14,491 nt of DNA from the NCBI GenBank assembly GCA_021162505.1, contig JAGGYO010000343.1, forward strand, positions 1-14,491. The letters are read 5' to 3'. Numbering within the stretch: position 1 is the stretch's first letter; the number at the start of each line of letters is the position of its first letter. Below are positions 14,397 to 14,491 of the stretch, piece after piece. The stretch comes from a bacterium (GTDB lineage: Bacteria; AUK180). Below the pieces are notes generated by a model, which had not been told where the DNA came from, searched no databases, and saw only the letters and a list, made by a program, of their open reading frames with translations. The translations under genes were made by a program, and so were the position numbers.

Positions 14397-14491
14397 GTCA
14401 TTCCAGCGTTGCCTGTTCTCGAATTTGATGGGGGCGTAGAAATTCAGAAAACCAAAAACTGGATTATCGGGTCAAGCCCGATAATGATGGG
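14397..14491. repeat. Dispersed repeat with perfect stem-loop, cut by right edge
   Basis: The stretch opens GTCATTCCAGCG and ends in ATTATCGGG-TCAAG-CCCGATAAT (14463-14485), a perfect 9-bp stem with a 5-nt loop. This resembles the 'GTCATTCC...GGATT-stem-loop-AATGA' intergenic repeats scattered in many bacterial genomes. There is no T-run visible after the hairpin before the sequence ends, so it is not called a terminator, though it could end transcription of the glycosyltransferase gene. Bases 14311-14396 between the stop codon and the repeat hold nothing I can identify. Confidence 0.55.

Overview
The window (14.5 kb, AT-rich, roughly 35-40% G+C by eye) looks like chromosomal DNA from a Gram-negative anaerobe of the FCB type, for example Cloacimonadota, WOR-3, Delongbacteria or Marinimicrobia-like lineages. 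This rests on PorV/PorQ-like outer-membrane barrels, large secreted lamin-tail-domain (LTD) proteins ending in FlgD/Por-secretion-type C-terminal domains, frequent long A/T tracts and dispersed palindromic repeats. The lineage is inferred from protein style only; no rRNA or other marker gene is present.

Left two thirds (9580 down to 1, minus strand): a tightly packed, probably single transcription unit. In order of transcription it encodes a DUF3006 protein (9580-9350); a four-helix-bundle protein of the 23S rRNA intervening-sequence family inside heptamer/octamer tracts (9318-8953); a duplicated leader carrying a small palindromic repeat (about 8940-8721); a 1182-residue multi-domain LTD surface protein (8720-5172); a PorV-like barrel (5168-4287); a 1024-residue triple-LTD surface protein (4277-1203); and a second PorV-like barrel fused to a ComEA-type helix-hairpin-helix domain (1191 to beyond the left edge). 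The last four genes are separated by only 3-11 nt, with Shine-Dalgarno sequences overlapping the preceding stop codon at several junctions. The order is secreted protein, barrel, secreted protein, barrel.

Middle (9581-10430): an 850-bp divergent intergenic region without a credible gene. It holds an operator-like palindrome, several stem-loops, degenerate dispersed repeats and a good sigma-70-type promoter facing right.

Right third (10431-14310, plus strand): a LolA-like outer-membrane lipoprotein-sorting protein, an outer-membrane barrel overlapping it by 4 nt, a LolD/MacB-type ABC ATPase and a GT-C (family 39-like) membrane glycosyltransferase. The first three look like the periplasmic, outer-membrane and ATPase parts of an envelope export system, but no ABC permease lies in the window. 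The right end (14397-14491) is a dispersed repeat with a perfect 9-bp stem-loop.

Most interesting idea: DUF3006, LTD and ComEA-type HhH domains each have, in other lineages as I recall, links to ComEC-like DNA-uptake or nuclease proteins. Their co-occurrence in one operon with outer-membrane barrels suggests a surface DNA-capture or uptake apparatus. This is an inference, not a demonstrated function.
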